Assembly (NCBI GenBank): GCA_036852015.1
Contig: JAANDG010000530.1
Location: forward strand, 39,072-103,071
Direction of reading: 5' to 3'
DNA from: Pelodera strongyloides
Lineage: Eukaryota; Nematoda; Chromadorea; Rhabditida; Rhabditidae
DNA length: 64,000 nt
Every line of letters begins with the position of its first letter. The first letter of the stretch is position 1. Made by a program: the position numbers and the translations under genes. Below, one piece after another: positions 25,788 through 38,500 of this stretch. Below the pieces are notes generated by a model. The model worked only from the letters and a program-made list of their open reading frames with translations. It searched no databases and was not told where the DNA came from.

Positions 25788-25916
25788 GGACATCGTCATC
25801 CCGAGGGACGACAAGGTGTAGATGCCACGAGGACATCGTCATCCCGGAGGACGACAAGGTGTAGATGCCACAAGGACATCGTCATCCCGGAGGACGACAA
25901 GGTGTAGATGCCACAA
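25788..25916. repeat. 43-bp minisatellite, three copies
   Basis: Three head-to-tail copies of a 43-bp unit start at 25788, 25831 and 25874 (GGACATCGTCATCCCGGAGG onward, ending in GATGCCACAA). Copies 2 and 3 are almost identical; copy 1 differs mainly in CCCGAGGG versus CCCGGAGG. Each unit contains a short imperfect inverted repeat around GTCATCC and GGACGAC. The open frames across it simply translate the repeat. Confidence 0.9.
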
Positions 25917-26112
25917 GGACAGTAATGGCATAGTAATGTAGCATGGATAGCGCACAAGAGCTTGCCACGCCTTCGTTCACTTTGCTCCTTGAAAATACTA
26001 TTCGGGTGAAGGTTGCGACACTTCGAGTTGGAAATATAAGGACGACGCACACGCAACTGGATTGCATTATCACTTTGCTTTCATGTTCGTATACAAATAA
26101 CGGACTTACGCG

Positions 26113-26276
26113 CAAACGATTGCCATAATGTGCTGGGTACCATCTTTGATGAAGAAAGTGTCGGGCTGGAGCACTATCTTGATCAGCTTGCGAGTCCACA
26201 CGGAGACATTGAAGAAAATAACCACGGCGATCATGTTAATCGAGATAAGGAGGCGAAGCATCGCAGGCGCGGCCAT
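26113..26276 (-). CDS. Possible exon encoding one membrane segment
   Basis: A TATATTAG acceptor is followed directly by ATG and about 54 codons to a good donor (GCG then GTAAGT at 26112). The peptide has one likely membrane span (LRLLISINMIAVVIFFNVSV) and a short polar tail. It cannot join the P5B ATPase 29.6 kb exon in frame, so it is either a separate small gene (trans-spliced start) or an exon of an unidentified one. I found no convincing partner exon. Confidence 0.35.
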
Positions 26277-29200
26277 CTAATATAAACTTTGAAAGAATGC
26301 TTGTAGTTCTACTGTGGTTAAAGCGATATCGTACGTATGTGAAACGTCTACTAAAAACTGCATTTCCATGTATTTTGATATGTAATATGTGAATTTCCAG
26401 AAATTTGCATACATGAGAATGCGGTTATAAACCAAATGCCACCAGGCACTAAAGGGGTATAACAGCTGCATTTGAAGCGGATTTTGGATGAATGCAGCCG
26501 TGCAAAATATGCAAATGAGTATGATTAGAATAAAAATCGCGCTCAATTTGGAGATCACTTACAATAGCATAAATACACAAGAATGCAGATCCGTAACATG
26601 TTCAAAAAGCGGCCGTTATACTGCTTTAAATGTCTCAGCTCAGCTTTAACCAACACGCATCGATTTAAAAAGTTAAGTGGGGAAAATAGAATGTAACTGT
26701 TAGCTGAATGTGGGCAAGACTGAGGTCTCATTTGGCACTTCGTATGAATAGGAGGCGGAGTTAGAGGAGTGCCAGTACACATATGTTAATGCTAAACAAA
26801 GATAAAAGGAAACTGGTGAATGGAAGGAGCATATAAAGGGGATGTGGAGAGCCCAGTCGAAAAGAGTCTTAAATAGAATTTTTTGAAAGCGCGCCAAAAG
26901 TTAGCTTTCGTCCCCGTCTATTCAAAAACAGTTTTCGCATAGTATATCCCGTTCAAAGAAAACTAACAAGAAGTAGTGGAAGACGTACCTAGCGATAACT
27001 TGTAAGATATGAAACAGTTGCGTATATATGATGGGGTATTACAAGTTTTGTTGCAGCTCTCACGCAGAATCGTTCGGATAAAAACTTCTTCCCATTCGAG
27101 CGGAGAACTGTATTAACTACTGCCATTCAAAACCAACCGGTATTTATCATTCTTGAAACAGTAGAATAAACGGATATCAGAATGCATCTACGTCGTGATG
27201 GAGCCGCCAGTTGCTAAACATACAGATGACCACACAATTAAATAACCTCAAGCAAAAGTATCAGCAGCTCAACTTATGTGGAATGGAAACAAACCTTTTC
27301 CGCATTAGTAAAGAAGAAACGAACTATCAGCTTCTTTCTTATACATTATGCTTCTGATAGTTCCACTTTGCGACATTGTTCGAATTGTTTCAAACGTAAC
27401 CAGCGATTGGCTTTAACATTAATCGAGTTGGCTTAAAAAGAACCAAGTTGGTACATAGTGCACAAAGTAACGAAATTGTTTATTAAATGATCAAAAATGT
27501 AAAGTCATCTCAATAATAGTTTAAAAATGAAACCGGGTAGAACACTGTAATTACGTCATGATCCCCAATAGGCAAAGAGTTTGAAACCTGCGACACAGTG
27601 CCACTATATACAAGGGCAAAGCGAAAGGAGGAGGAAAAATTGCAGCGAGAGCATAAGCTTCAATTTAAAGGAAGGGCACAGGCCGAGTTTATTATTTTTG
27701 CGCTGGCCATGAGTGTTTCTTGATAGTGAGCGGCACCACATCGGACTGTATTCCCTTTAAAGATAAGTACAAACAATGTGAACATACAATGTACAAATTG
27801 TTGAATGAACTAATGGCACAAAATGGCCGATATTAAGATTGCAACGGGTTGAAATAGAAAGATCGACACCGAAGAAAATGGGATATTCTATAGCATATAT
27901 GATATGACATTATTGGCAACAGAAGTACTTGACAAACATAAGAAACAAAGAAACACAATCAAGAAAGAAGGCAACTCAAAACCAAGAGACACATAATGAA
28001 TAATTGAAAGTGCGGTAGTGTAGAACTACTCAATGACATGTTGTTTTTGTATATTTTCTCATATATGTCATGTAAATCAACAATAATAAAGCTGGCGAAC
28101 CCGCCAAGGTGCGAGAAATCGAAAAGTAATTTTGTGTAGATAATCATTTGAAATCAAAGCAACAACCAGTTGAGAATGATGCTGAGAGCATCTGCCGGTG
28201 AACATATACCAAGTACAATCTAATAAGTAAACAATACAATCAATAGTTATAAAATAAATAACAAATTACCGGAATGAACAACGAAGAAAGATAAGGCATC
28301 ATCAAAAACTTTCACTATTAAAGCTACCCAGCAAATCTACACATAATAAACAATCGCATGCATAACAAGCAAATAATGGAAAGGATATTTCTTATTAGCC
28401 CATGTACTACAAATTATGAAGTTTCACTCAAATTTGCTAGCGATATGCACGGATAAGTAAAATTAAAAAAATTGTCGTTATTGTCAGCTATGCTGGAATA
28501 GTGAAAGACAAACCCTGCAAAAACCAACGCGCGATATATAAGCTCAGAGAACAAAAAAAAACGTGTTCGAAATGATTCTGATAAATACTGAATATGCTGT
28601 GCAAAATGCGCGCACCGTGAAAAGTAAAAGAACTCTACATAACCTAACTTAACTTTGTTTTTCTTGTGCGAAGCATTTTAATGCTCATACTAAATGTTAT
28701 GTTAAGTTATGTTACTACTAATTGGAAATATCACTCAATCCGTTCGTCACTTATTGCAATTCGTTTGCCACACTATGAGAACGCGAAACGCTTCCACCTG
28801 AAAGAACATTAATACCAAATACAATACCAATACCAAATACAAAATAATAAATACCAAAAAAACTTCTTTTATGCTACAGAAAAAAATACAGTAATACAGC
28901 GTATAGTTGAAAAAAATTGGATGTTTGGAGTGTTTTTAATGAAGCACAATGCTATGGTACTGCAGGAATACTGTAGGCACACTACCCGTCAACCAGCATT
29001 ATGATAAATCGTTACCATTGCGCGTTCTGTACGTGACGAGTGGCCCATTTTCGATGTCAGACACTGATGCCTCACGATGGGCTCTGAAAATAAAGTTTAA
29101 TGAAAGAAATATAAGAAATTGGTGGCGAAAGGAATAGTAAAGTCGACGAACGGACGCGTTCCCATTCCCATAACGACATCTTACTGTTGGTCGAATGCAT

Positions 29201-29560
29201 GAATAGTGCATATAACAGAACAGACGCGAGCACATCACAATACGCATAACTACACAACATCCAGTCAACCTCGATGTTGTGGGCGCAGTCGACAAATATT
29301 CGGAGATCGATTCCGTTGCAGTTGATTGATCAAATTCAGTGTACCCAAACAGCTGATTCGCTAGCATACGCTCAGGCGTTGGAGCGTCATCGAGAGACCA
29401 ATTAGCAGCACATGATAGTATATAAGACCATAAGGCAACAAGCCTGAAACTGGATTCTGAAACACCGGACACCTTTCGTTAAGCCTAATAATACATCAAA
29501 TCCCTAGCATTGCACACAGACACCGTAAACTTTAGAGTCCTGATTCCAGGTGGTACTTAC
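26277..29560. other. Downstream of the ATPase gene, no gene recognised
   Basis: About 3.3 kb, AT-rich. The last coding exon and 3' untranslated region of the P5B ATPase should begin within 29560-29400. A TTTCAG acceptor at about 29462 gives a short open tail in the right phase, but I cannot confirm it. A short AATACCAAATACA-type tandem lies at about 28808-28858. The frame at 28999-29472 (minus) has no recognisable content. Confidence 0.4.
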
Positions 29561-32500
29561 TTCGCCTGGTCGCAAACGTCATGGAAGCACGGGACAATGT
29601 ACTTCTCAAACAGGTACGAGACAACAAAGCAGTTGTGCGCCACAATGACCAGAAGGAAGCGGTACATCAGTTCCTAAAATGCATATTTGAGCCTGTTGTA
29701 TTTGTTTCTGTGGACAGGCGGTGACCGAAATCAAATAACACTAACTCTATATGGAAAAGATTACGAAGCAATCGTGGGAAAACGAGTTTGAAAAAAGATA
29801 AAAAGGTTACAAAAAACAGTACCTCCAGATGAACAAATCCCATGATCCTCTCCACTATGCCTGAGGGAAACAGAGCCATGTATAGCGAAACCTGAAAAAT
29901 GTTAATCACGGTGCATGGAAAGTCAAATTACAAACTGCCGCACTTACAAAGCTAGTAAGGATAAGGGGTGGCAAACGTCACTAGTGATAATATATCGAGA
30001 GTGATCTTTGAAGAAATGACCTACCACATAGACAAGAAGGAGCGACAGACAAAGTGGGATGTTGCTGGTGATCGACTTTCTGTGCGGTTTACCGTAGCTG
30101 TAGACGATTGCAAGTGAAATGTACTGGAACATGGAGACGCAGAAGACAGCGGTGCCCTGTACAAGGAAGATGTAGTTACAAAAAAAAAATAAGTCGATTC
30201 CTCCTGCTCTTGCTCCTGGACAAAAACTATCATTCGATCGTTTAATTGCAATTAGAGAACAATTTAGCAACCACTGAGAACTGGAGCCTTCGTCATCTGG
30301 AGCCTTCGTTACAAGATGAACCGAAAGTTCTAGAGTGATCATGTTTTCAGGATAAATACCTGCATGCTGTCCTTGATTTCAACCTCGTGCTCAGCTGCAG
30401 GAACGTACGGAACGAACCATGGCTCGTTCGCTGTTGCCACCATGGCAAACATCTGAAACAATCTCATTTACCAAGTGAATTTCAAGTGGAATATTCTACG
30501 GAATATAAGTCACAAAATGAGAAACTAAAAAGTAAAAAAAAAAAAAAAATTACATGAGAAAAATAGTCTACGAGACGAGATTGTATGTCTTTGCGGATTA
30601 TCTTTTGCTGAAGGATTTTTTTCTAACCTGTGCAGAAGACATGATGAATAGTTGTCCGATGACTGAAACCATGGACGAGACGGATAGCAATCTGGAGGGA
30701 GGAGGGGTGGTGGAGAGGGAATCCGCGGAAGAGGTGTTGCCGAAAGTGAGTGTGATGAACGAGATGAGCACCAGATCAATGAACAGGAACTGGAATATCA
30801 AAAGATTGTTCTTGGAAACGACGACCCAAAAGGCTTGCGGCGCGTGATGGTCCCTTATTAGTTGCAACGTATCTCAAATGAGGATATCCATTTTTGTACC
30901 TTTTCTGTGCACATGTATATCACATTGCTGAATTATTACACAAATATATAATTTTATTACGGTGAATTGAGAAACTTATGTTCTGGTGATTCTCTGGGGA
31001 AAAACGGCTTGCTAATATTTGCAACTTACTAATGCAAGAAAACAGTGCGCTAGGTTTACGGGATTAGCGAGTTACGTACCTGCCCATCGGTCAGATTCGC
31101 ACTGATCCAGTAGAGATGGAGAATTGTGGCAAACTGAATGAGCGAGTATCCCGCCATGAATTTGAATACTCCGAATGAAGTCACCAGGGCAGCCCGTCCC
31201 TCACGGATCACAGTTGGCACACAGCGAATGTCGGCAATCTAAAGAAACACAACGTTATAATTCCCTACGAGTGTGCGGTTCTCACGCTTCTTACAATTAG
31301 CTAATTCGACACATAAGCGGGTAAAGCAACTTGGTGGGTTAATGAGACTGTCAACAACGAACCTTCGAAGTGAAGGGAGCAGCAATAGATGCTTCCGCGT
31401 CCGACAGAGAGATTCCAGCATGAGCAGCCTGAAAAACGTAAAATAAAACTCGCCAGATATGGAGTAGTCTTATTGTTTATGAATCAAGTCTTTGTAATAC
31501 TAATTCTGTTTTTTTGCTACAGTAGGATCTGCAGCATTCACTCCGTAACCCATACGAAACAACACCAGTAGAGAGCTAACCTTAAGAGCAGCACAGTCGT
31601 TAGCACCGTCTCCGCAGAATGCAACAGTGCATCCAATATCCTGCAGCTGAGAAACAAGAAGAGCCTTCTGATCGGGTGACATGCGAGCATAGACATCACA
31701 GCATCTGGAACGGTGAATGAATCAAGAACCAGCATCCAATCATACAGATAAACTATGTATACAAAATTAAGTGAAAACGTGGGCAGAACCCAAGGAATGC
31801 GTGCTCAAATCCTCCGGTACGCGAACAAAAAAAATTACTGATTTACTGTGTGGGACAGTGGAAAAGTGCATGTAAATATTACCTTGCCAAATCGTCGAGC
31901 AGTTCAACTCTCTCGTGAAGAAGGATAGCGAATGTCGGTCCAGAGATGCTGAGATGGCAGCCTCTGGTTACAATACTCGAAAGACCCTCATCGCCCACTT
32001 CAAGTTGATGGTCAGCAGTGTTCTCGGCAGTGATAGAGAGACTCTAAAAGCCAAAACACATTTCACGTATATGATACCATATTTTTAAAGTGTTCTCCTC
32101 AAATGCATAAAAATAATACAAGCAACGGCCAAACTCAAACGAATTAATGAAAAAAGTGAATACTGCGGCAAGCAAGAATTCATAGCAATAACTGAAGAGG
32201 TTCCACTGCCTTTAAAATACGGTATAATTATTAATTAAAGTTTACGGCAAATTCAAGAGAATCTTCTTCTTACCACAAGAGAACTTACATGTTTGAGGGT
32301 GAGCAGTGTTCGCCCCCTGGCGTCTTTCACATTCTTGCTGTGCTCCAGGAGATATGCAGTTCGGTCCTCTCTGATTATTCCACATTCTCTTGCAACACTC
32401 AGTGCAGTGAGCACATTGTCACCAGTGACCATGATCGGACGAATATTGGCGCTAAAATGACACGAGTATTTTGAATTGAAACTTAATCAGGATGCTAAAC

Positions 32501-35500
32501 CATCCTCGTCTCATTTCATACATATACATAGGAAAAGGGGCAGCATTACCAACGAGGGCGATAATATGCTTCAAAATACATAACGTCATGGCATATTATA
32601 ATAATGATTCAGAAATACAAGTTAACAACCGTACTTCTTGAGCTCGTTAATCACTCCAGGCGTGACTGGTTTCATTCTGTTCTCCATGATGACAAGACCG
32701 AGCAGTTCGAGGTCGCACTCAATCTCGGTGCGAGGAATGCGCTGCGACTTTGCGAATGACATCTTCACACTGCGACGAGCAACGGCAATCAAACGATATC
32801 TTAAATAAATTTCAGATTAGCAGGTGCGACTAGTTGCTTCAGTGATATATGCACACGTGCTAGTTAGTGAGGAAAATGTGTCCGAATTTAGAACCACTAT
32901 CAATATACACGGACTCACCCATGGTGTGCATATTCATTGACAATGGCAAGGTAGTTTGGTGGGATTGTTTCTGGTTTGCACAGAGAGAGTATCATTTCGG
33001 GTGATCCTTTCGTATACAGGGTCATTCCTTTGCCTGATTCGTCATTCGGAGTGGAGACCAGAACGGACATTCGTTGGAGATCAGATCTGAAGTACATAAT
33101 TGAACCGCAAAGCAACAGCAATAGAAATGTATCGGTAGGTCCATCATTTCGTTGCTAATTAATATGATGCATACATCAAAGAACAAATACTTACGTAAAG
33201 GTGAACTGGCGAACGAGGGCCATATCGGCAATAGGAACATCCTTTGGGGCACGGACAACAGTAGGCTGAACAAGGTCGAACATCTCGCTCTCGTCATATT
33301 TGGCGCTGGAACAATATTGATTTACTCTTTGAACTAAAGACACTTTGGTAAATAAGATGAACATACCGGCTAATTGCGCTAATTGCATATGGCTAATTGC
33401 AATGCTTACATTAGCCATTCAAATAAAAGGAGAAGGCATTATGTAGTCTGATTGTTGTTTTTTCTCAAACGATGCCGATTCTCTCCTCCCGATCTCTGCA
33501 GGCAAAAAAGGATCGATTTCAAAACGAACGTATTTTTTGATCTATATAAATGAACTGCCGAGTCTTATGCCTCGTAACGTTAAAATTGCTCTATTCGCGG
33601 ATGATCTCAAAATATATTCAGAGAGTGCTGTCGATCTACAATTGGCCATCGATGTCGTGAATCGCTGGGCAGAGGATTGGCAGCTACCATTGGCTTCTGA
33701 CAAACTTGCAGTCCTGCATCTTGGCGCCCGTAACCCTCGAACTGCATTCACTATCGATGGTCAAACTATATCCCCTACCCAAAGGATAAGAGATTTAGGT
33801 ATTCTTGTTGATGAAAAGTTAACATTTTCGGCCCACATTCATTCTAAGAGTGCTATAGCAATCCTGAGGTGTAAACAATTATTAAATGTTTTTAGCAATT
33901 TATCACTTGCTAGTTATGTGAAATTATTTGTAACCTATGTACGCCCAATCCTTGAATACGGTAGCGAGATTTTTAACCCAAAATACAGCTCAACTTTAAA
34001 TCAAGTATTGGAAAGGCCACTACGTCCGTTTTCCAAAGTCATATGCGGTAGAAATAACGTAAGTAGTGGATCCTATAAAACAAGATTACGTGTGTTGAAT
34101 ATGGAACCTATGTTTATTCGACGCCGAAAAATCGATACGTCAACCTTTCTCAAGATGGCCATGGGCAAATTTGTTTTCCCATTAATAGTTACGTAATCCT
34201 AAAAAGCACGGTTTCAGACCGTCCTTGTCGGCCGCATAGGTATGTCATTATAAAAAGAAATAAGAAATATAAGGACCCTAATTGGTATTTCCTCCGCATT
34301 GCAGCGTATGTAAATAAATTGCCACCATGTATCAACCCGATTTCACCGATTATAAACCTAATCTTAAATTGCTTCTCGATTCTTTAGACATATTTAACAA
34401 ACCGTGCCTATGTTCTATATCAATTAGTAATCTTGTTATTTTCCTATAAATATTATGTTTCGAATATCATTCCTAATTTGCCGTGCTTTGCATTGAATTT
34501 TTCTGTTCGGTCACTAGGTCCCTTATTAGTATGTATGTGTCGTAAGGCACTTCATCTTAGGGTAACCATTTGGTTTTTGGTTTTTGTTATGTACTATTTG
34601 TATTATTGTGCATGTTCTTCTTTGTTCTGTTCCATTACCAATAAACTATTATTATTGCTTTTTCAATTCACGCTAACAAAATTTTTTTTTTTTTTGCTTT
34701 TTTCTTAACTTTCAGTGCGTTTTAACCGTCGTGGCCGTCTTCTTTCTTCTTTCTTCGCCTAGGGATTTACACGATTAAGACTTCCCCCATCAAGAAGTCA
34801 CCCGAGTGGTTTTGAACTCGTGATGTGTAGAGTGGTAGACAGAGATTCTAACCACTAGACCACCGGGCCGCGAATTCAGATGACGATTACGATGTTATCT
34901 ACTCTTCACGAGATTAGATGAAACAAATAAAGTCCGAAAAATGTTTGACAACTCATGGGATCGAAACCTGTACCTCTAGATTTAGAGTCCGACGCCATAT
35001 CCACTACACCATACTGGATGTGTTCAGCCAGCGATATTGAGAAAGTATATGGGCTCGAAACAAGTAATGTGCGGCCTCAAGATTTTTGTTTGAATTACGC
35101 AGTAAATGATAAAAAAACAGGGTTTATTTTGAAATGATTAATGATTACACTGAAAGCTTTACTTTTGGCGTAGCAGCCAATTAGAGGATGGCTATTTAAT
35201 GGACAATTAAAAAGTGCTTGAGGGCAGAGAAATGAATCTTTGACTTTATATGCTACTTGTTTCGAGTCTATATATTTTCTGACTATTTACAGCCGAACAT
35301 ATCCAGCAAGGTGTAGTGAATATGGTGTAGTACTGCAATTCTATAGAGCAGCGTTCGATCCCACACGCTTCGTACATTTTGCCGTACTCGCCTCGTTTCA
35401 CCTGATCACATGAGGACTAGACAATGCCATTATCATAATATGAATTCGCGGCCCGGTGGTCTAGTGGTTAGAAGCTCTGTTTACCACTCTACACATCACG

Positions 35501-38500
35501 AGATCAATGCCACTCGGGTGACTTCTTGATGGGGGAAGTCTTAATCGTGCAAATCCCTAGGCGAAGAAAGAAGAAAGAAGACAGCCACGACGGTTAAAAC
35601 TTAAAACGCTATGAAGATGAAGAAAAAACAGCGAAAAAAAATTGTTTTTGACTAAACGTGCATTTCTAAACGTGAGTCTGTTGTTTATTAATTATTTATA
35701 TATCATGGAATAGATCCTTGGTTTGCCTTTTAATGCCTTTCCACTTTTGACTTTTCAGTCATACATTTGTCTTGAAGGGGCTAATCGGTATTCGGCACAA
35801 AAATACGATTTTTTACTGCCTGAGGGAATCAGGAAGAGGGAATGTTTCCACTTTTCACCGCCTGAGAAAACAAATACAATGTAGACTATATAAGGCCTCC
35901 TCACTGCCTCCCACGACTACTGTACGCAGTATCGATTAGAGCTCCAAAATAAAACAATCACCCTGTTATTGTAGTGCTGCTGGGCTCGTACAGCTCAAAA
36001 TTGGTCCTGTTGAAGAGAACCAAATCCATTGGATCGCCAGTCAATTCGCCTTCGATTCTAAAAAATGCCTGTTATTACGCGCAGACCGTCTGTTGTAAAT
36101 GAAAAGGAAATTCAGTAAGGCCAGCAGGCTGACCGGGAACATGCCAAAAGCGCAAATTATGATGAAAACGCAAAACATGAAATGACAACTAAACGTGTAC
36201 CTTGTGAGTGACTGACAAGCGGCAACCGCGGGGACCAACTCCCCTCCACTGGGCAATTTCCCAATGTCCATGTCAACCGTTTCCTCGTCGAATACGGCGT
36301 TCTGCGTTCCGTCTTCAAGCTGAAGATATATTGTTAATGTATGGACCACAATATTTATTAGTACAGAAAACTGTTATATAATAATGTTCATCGCCATAAA
36401 AACTGTTGACTACCAGAACAATGTCTTATCGTTTTCAGCGAAGGGGAAATCCAACAGCAGTATCTAGTCAATGTACATAAAAATATACCGTGATGTTTCT
36501 TGACGCGCGCACAGCATGATAATCCAGACCATCCTCAGTGAGTGTTCCCGTTTTGTCGAAACAAACCTGAAAAGGTAATCGGTAACTCATTTAAAATTCT
36601 TGCGATAGACTGGCACATCAGGCTCGGCATGCCGTTTTAATCTCGTATTTATGCATTAGCCGTGCCGCTACATGTGTCCTCTTGTACGCCGCATAAATAA
36701 GCAACATAGTCCGAAAAAACGTATGCCATGCATATATATTTACTTATCTGTTGAAGATTCAGTGAGGAGAAAAGTAACTCACAACGTTGATCGCTCCGCA
36801 AGTATTGACCACGCTTGGCGAGATGCAGAAAATCTCGCTTTTCCTGAGGCGTTGTTGAGCATAGATAACACCGACTGTCATCGCAGCTAAAAAACGCCAG
36901 ATTAAACTGATCTGAAGTCTTTGTCACTAATCACGGCAAGACTAATTGATCGGAATCAAGAAATGAGAACTGAATATCTCACCAGGAAGGGCTGGCGGAA
37001 CGACGATAGTTATGATGTCGAGTGCACGGATGATCATTCGCTTCAGCGGTGCTCCACGGTAGTTCATCAGGATGATCGTGTAGGCAAATCCAACTGTGGC
37101 AATACAAGCGAGGAATAGAACAAATTTCATCAGATCCTGAATATTTTCAAAGAGTTACCGACAAGGAAATGGACTGGAATGGTTTCTATTAAGCGACTGA
37201 AACATTCGGAAATCAATAGAATACAACATAAGGTAAACATTTGAAATAAAAATCAGGAAGCAAAAATATTACCTTGGTGAAGCTGAAGTCCGCTTTCTTT
37301 GGGTACATGATCGATCTGACGAGTTGACCTTTCTTGGTGCTGAATGCCGTTCGCAGAACAATCGCCTAAAGATTTATATATAAATAGGATTACTGTATGA
37401 GAAACTCATAACATCTTGATATTCCTATGTGGAAGGTACACATAATGCCTCAAATACACGGAAACGGTCGGCATGCATTCACTTGCAGTACTGAAGACAC
37501 ATAGAAAAGACTCATGAGCACACATGCAGCATTGTCACAACCAATCACACTAGTTTAAGATACGATATAACAGATGTTATAAAGACATTCGGGCGTCGAT
37601 CACACATATGTAGAATACAATGAGGTTTAAGCCTTTCACAGGAAAGAGCAGACAGACACCCGATGAATAGCGTACAGAGAAACAGGAGGATTGAAACATG
37701 GCGGGTTGTTTAGACGTTTTTTGACGGAAGTACAACAAAAAGGTCATACAGCACAGTAAAAGGACGTAAATGTGACTTGCTTACTACAGTTTAACAACAG
37801 AAGTTACGCAGTCTCTGACAATCGGTGGTTCGGGGAACACATATGCATACCTCAAGACATGGTCCATCATGCATAAGCTAAACAATAATTTAGTAAACAC
37901 GGTGTTTCATGCATCGCAATGTGTACCCTAGTTGCTTTGTGCTTGACGGTTGAAGAGACTCACCGTGCAGTGAAGTTCAGCACCAAACCACTTCAAACCA
38001 AACAGTGAAAGAATGTTAAACCACGCTTTACAACAAGGTTAGTCAGGGAAGCACAATACGCTAAAGAACCAAAAAGGGTTATGCCTTTCATGAGTTCAGC
38101 TACGCAATTACAACAAATGCAAACCACCACGCAGAAAAACACCGCTCAAAACCAGAAAAAGGAAGGCTCAAGCAGAGTAAGAAAATATAGCTTCGAAATA
38201 CGGTGAAATAAAGTCATGCATGAGTCATGGCACCAAATTCAGGCAAGGTTGATACTGAAACGAAATTCATTGTGAAAAAATACTTACCTTGACTGGTTGT
38301 CCAGCATAGTACCTGGTCTGCAGGACCTTTGTTCCACAGTAAAGCACATGCTTTGACTGTTTGTCGATGTCGAAGTGGTCAAGTTCTCGAGAAAGAGGAG
38401 CATCCGGGTCGATGGGCGGCAATGCTGCCTGAAGTGATTGTATTTTGTGTACATTACTTGTAGCGAAATTATATATCTCAGAGTTCCGCACAAAGTAGAG

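Larger units (their letters stand above)
25011..26111. other. Repeat-rich spacer: leader remnant, A run, minisatellite
   Basis: 25011-25260 is probably 5' leader sequence of the minus-strand retroelement, but I found no boundary. The A54 run and 43-bp minisatellite are listed separately. No gene was recognised; frames translating the A run as poly-Phe are artefacts. Confidence 0.45.

Noticed and set aside
25399..25857. Minus frame of 152 codons with a poly-Phe run
   Set aside because: The Phe run is the A54 homopolymer and the rest is minisatellite and AT-rich sequence.
28999..29472. 157-codon minus frame near the 3' end of the ATPase
   Set aside because: No motif, no splice relation to the ATPase exons in the needed phase, and composition unlike the neighbouring exons. 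It may partly overlap the missing last ATPase exon but is not a gene by itself.
34795..34875. Apparent tRNA gene on the minus strand
   Set aside because: A-box and B-box strings are present, but anticodon and acceptor stems do not form; it is the second head of a SINE, repeated at 35450-35530.
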